From Adiantum capillus-veneris (Eukaryota > Streptophyta > Polypodiopsida > Polypodiales > Pteridaceae), in NCBI GenBank assembly GCA_014529385.2, contig CM043962.1, forward strand, positions 52,037,905 through 52,101,904: a stretch of DNA of 64,000 bases, given 5' to 3'. Under the pieces are notes generated by a model. It had not been told where the DNA came from and ran no database searches. It worked only from the letters and a program-made list of their open reading frames with translations. Made by a program: the position numbers and the translations under genes. This document shows positions 61,169-64,000 of the stretch, piece after piece (position 1 is the stretch's first letter; each line of letters opens with the position of its first letter).

Positions 61169-64000
61169 CTACCCTACACCTAACTGCTTGTGAAAATGCG
61201 CAAAGCTCTCTGAGGGAAGTCCTTTTGTAAGTAGATCAGCAGGATTTTCTGTGGTGTGAACTTTGACAAGCTGAAGTTGCTTATCCTCGAGCATTTCCCT
61301 GATGAAATGATACTTCACATCCACATGCTTTGTCTTTGAGTGATAAACTGGATTGCGAGCCAATTGTATAGCACTTTGACTATCACAATATAACACAGGC
61401 ATCTCTTCTTTGATTCCCAAATCTGTTACTAGTCGATTAAGCCAAATTGATTCTTTGCATGCCTCTGATGCTGCAACATATTCAGCCTCTGTAGTAGACT
61501 GAGTAACACAATCTTGTAATCTAGAACGCCATGATACTGCTCCACCAGCCAATGTAAAGACATACCCTGACGTAGACCTTCGGTTATCTAAGTCACCTGC
61601 ATAATCTGAGTTTGTAAAACCCTTTACACTTAGCTCCTGACTCCCATAGCATATACGCATACTCTTTGTAGCTTTCAGGTATCTCAATATTCCTTTCACT
61701 GCCTCCCAATGTTTCTTGCCTGGGTTTGACATGTATCGACTTACTACTCCCACTGCAAATGCAATGTCTGGGCGAGTAGCAATCATTGCATACATTAAAC
61801 TACCCACTGCAGACGCATATGGAATCTTGTCCATTTCAGCCTGTTCTTCCTTAGACACAGGACAATCTTGTTTGCTAAGTTTCACATATGGTGGCAATGG
61901 AACACTCAATGCCTTTCCCTTCTCCATATTGAAACGTTGCAAAACCTTGTCAATATACTCTGTTTGAGATAACCAAATCAACTTCTTTGATCTGTCTCTC
62001 TCAATGCGCATACCAAGTATATGACTTGCCTCACCCATGTCTTTCATGTCAAACGATTTTGCCATCTTTGACTTCAAAGCTGAAATATCTTCCAAGTGCT
62101 TGCCAGCAATCAACATGTCATCCACATACAAAATAAGGATCAGCCAACTGCCATCCTTAGCCTTCTTTGTATATAGACAGTGATCGAACTCACTACGTTT
62201 GTAGCCTTGAGAAAGCATAAACTTGTGGAATTTATGGTACCATGCCCTCGGTGATTGTTTTAAGCCATAAAGACTCTTTAACAACTGGCATACCCAATCT
62301 TCCTTGCCTTTCTCAACAAACCCTTCTGGCTGATGCATGTAAATTTCCACATCTAAATCACCATGCAAGAACGTTGTCTTGACATCCATTTGGTGCAACA
62401 CCAAATCTAATATGGCAACCAATGCAAGAAAGCATCTCAATGTAGTCATCTTGACCACCGGAGAGAAGACTTCATCAAAGTCAATGCCTTGTTCTTGCTT
62501 AAAGCCCTTGGCAACAAGCCTTGCTTTGTACTTTGGTTGACTATCATGAGCGGTGATCTTATACCTGTAAACCCATTTACAAGGTAGAGCCTTTTTGCCC
62601 CGTGGTAATTTAACTAGCTTCCATGTCTGGTTTTTATGCAGAGTTGTCATCTCTGACTGCATGGCCAATTGCCAATTCCCGGAGTCCTTCATTTGCACTG
62701 CTTCCTTGCAACATGAAGGCTCATTGCAATCAGTCAACATGACATAGTTCATAGATGGAACAAACCTATCAGGAGGTCGCGTGACACGTCCAGATCTACG
62801 CACAATAGGTGGCTCAGGCTCAGCCACAACTTGTGGTTCCACTCTATCCTGTCCTTGCTCCTCTTGAGCCCTGACATTTTGTCTTGCACGTGCAGGTCCA
62901 TCTTCTTGGAAGACAACTCTTCTAATCTCCTCAACCCTCTCTGGTTTAGAATGATATTTGGATTCATTAAAGTGAACATCATTGCTGTGGATAACCTTTC
63001 AGGATTCGGGATCCCAATGTCTGTACCCCATCTCACCAGAATTACCATAGCCTAGAAAGATGCACTTTCTACTCTTCGGCTCAAGTTTGTTCCTAAATTC
63101 CTTTGGAACGTGAGTATATGCCTCACAGCCAAAGACTCTGAGATGCTTGTATGAGGGCATTTTGCCTGACCATACCATCTCTGGCACTGAATCCTTCTGC
63201 AAAACCTTGCTAGGAGATCTATTTACAAGATGAACAGCTGTTGATACAGCTTCAGCCCAAAACCCATTTGGCAGCTGTGCATTAGACAAGATACTTCTGA
63301 CCTTCTCTTGTATGGTCCTATTCATCCTCTCAGCAACACCATTTTGAGGAGGATTGTAAGGAGCAGTAAGTTCACGTTTTATACCTTTTGACTCACAAAA
63401 GTTCTGAAAGGCCTTTGAAACATACTCTCCACCATTGTCAGTGCGTAAGCATTTAAGCTTCTTGCCACTCTGATTCTCCACAAGTGTCACAAACGTTTTG
63501 AAAACACTAAACGCTTCATCCTTGTGCTTGAGAAAGTAAACCCATACTTTCCTCGAGTAATCATCTATAAATGTCATAAAGTAAGAAGCTCCCCCTAGAG
63601 ATAGGTTAGGCATAGGTCCGCACAAATCACTATGAACAACTGCCAACTGCGTATCTCTTCTACTGCTTCTATGCTTATGTGGCTGCTGTGTTTGCTTACC
63701 ATACAGACAATGTTCACAAAATTCAAAATCATTAAATGAAAAGTCAGGCAAATAACCAGAACGAGACAAGATTTTCATTCCCTTCTTGGACATATGTCCT
63801 AACCGGCTATGGCACAAAGAAACGTTCGGCTGCTCGGTTACATTGATTACATTTTTAGAGACATTTGATACATAAATCATGTAAATTCCTCCAGACTTTA
63901 CTCCATGTGCTACTGTCATAGAACCCTTGGATATCTTCCACATGTTCTGTCCAAAAGTGGTGACGTAGCCAGCATCATCAGGTAAACCTGTGCTGATCAA
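61169..64000 (-). pseudogene. Copia gag-pol, one in-frame TGA, 5' end outside window
   Basis: A single reading frame runs from the right edge to TAG at 61,169-61,171, broken only by TGA at 62,999-63,001 (after GYRHWDPES). Visible in order: integrase zinc-binding H-H-C-C (HSRLGHM...CEHCLYGK), catalytic residues in VVHSDLCGP, LRTDNGGEY and GVAERMNRT, then reverse transcriptase (WVYRYKI, ARLVAKGFKQEQGIDF, QMDVKTTFLHGDL, ILYVDDMLIAG) and RNase H (NSDYAGDLDNRRSTSGYVF, TQSTTEAEYVAASEA, YCDSQSAIQLA). Lengths fit the copia family. The TGA falls in the linker between integrase and RT and replaces what is most simply CGA. Gag and most of protease lie beyond the edge. If the TGA is a sequencing error or is suppressed, this would be an intact polyprotein. 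Confidence 0.9.

Overview
The window looks like plant nuclear DNA made almost entirely of nested and decayed retrotransposons, with one convincing host gene, an intronless-looking pentatricopeptide repeat (PPR) protein of 791 residues at 50,680-53,055 (minus). The PPR style (repeated MYAKCG and WTALISGYA signatures), further PPR debris inside a transposon, and the types of gag present suggest a fern or another seed-free vascular plant. That assignment is inference from family knowledge, not proven here.

Region 1 (1-14,417) is a tandem array LTR-internal-LTR-internal-LTR of one long-terminal-repeat element read on the minus strand. Its ends are TGTCG...CGACA, its LTRs are about 2.4-2.6 kb, and its internal parts are about 2.57 kb. 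The internal part has no polymerase. It holds one 647-codon frame (gag-like first half, acidic second half, then a hydrophobic segment and a Cys-rich tail) that is broken in each copy by in-frame stops but by no indels. Each LTR carries a decayed PPR gene fragment.

Region 2 (14,418-22,490) holds unassigned DNA, a minus-strand LTR remnant of an old Ty3 family (about 15.2-16.15 kb), and a strongly diverged relative of the region 1 LTR (17,192-21,622). That relative is split by a 5'-truncated copia derivative (19,041-21,094).

Region 3 (about 22.49-47.27 kb) is one old plus-strand Ty3 element. A complete Ty3 chromovirus-like element (24,965-39,415, minus, target duplication GAAAT) sits in its gag-pol. 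That element in turn contains a complete Ty1/copia element (26,811-32,505, minus, target duplication AGACG). A second insertion in the old element is a polymerase-less copia derivative (41,825-45,725, minus). The old element's reverse transcriptase and RNase H remnants resume after 45,731.

Region 4 (47.3-54.4 kb) is the least repetitive part. It has a tRNA-derived SINE with 12-bp target duplications, three short tandem duplications and the PPR gene.

Region 5 (about 54.4-64.0 kb) is a minus-strand LTR element with a zinc knuckle and two protease-like segments but no visible reverse transcriptase. It is interrupted near 60.85 kb by a nearly intact copia element that runs off the right edge with a single in-frame TGA.

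The most unusual items are the gag-plus-membrane-segment element with PPR debris in its LTRs, its decay almost only by C-to-T nonsense changes, and an age paradox in which the inner copia LTRs differ more than the LTRs of the element that contains it. All comparisons were made by eye and no alignment program was run.
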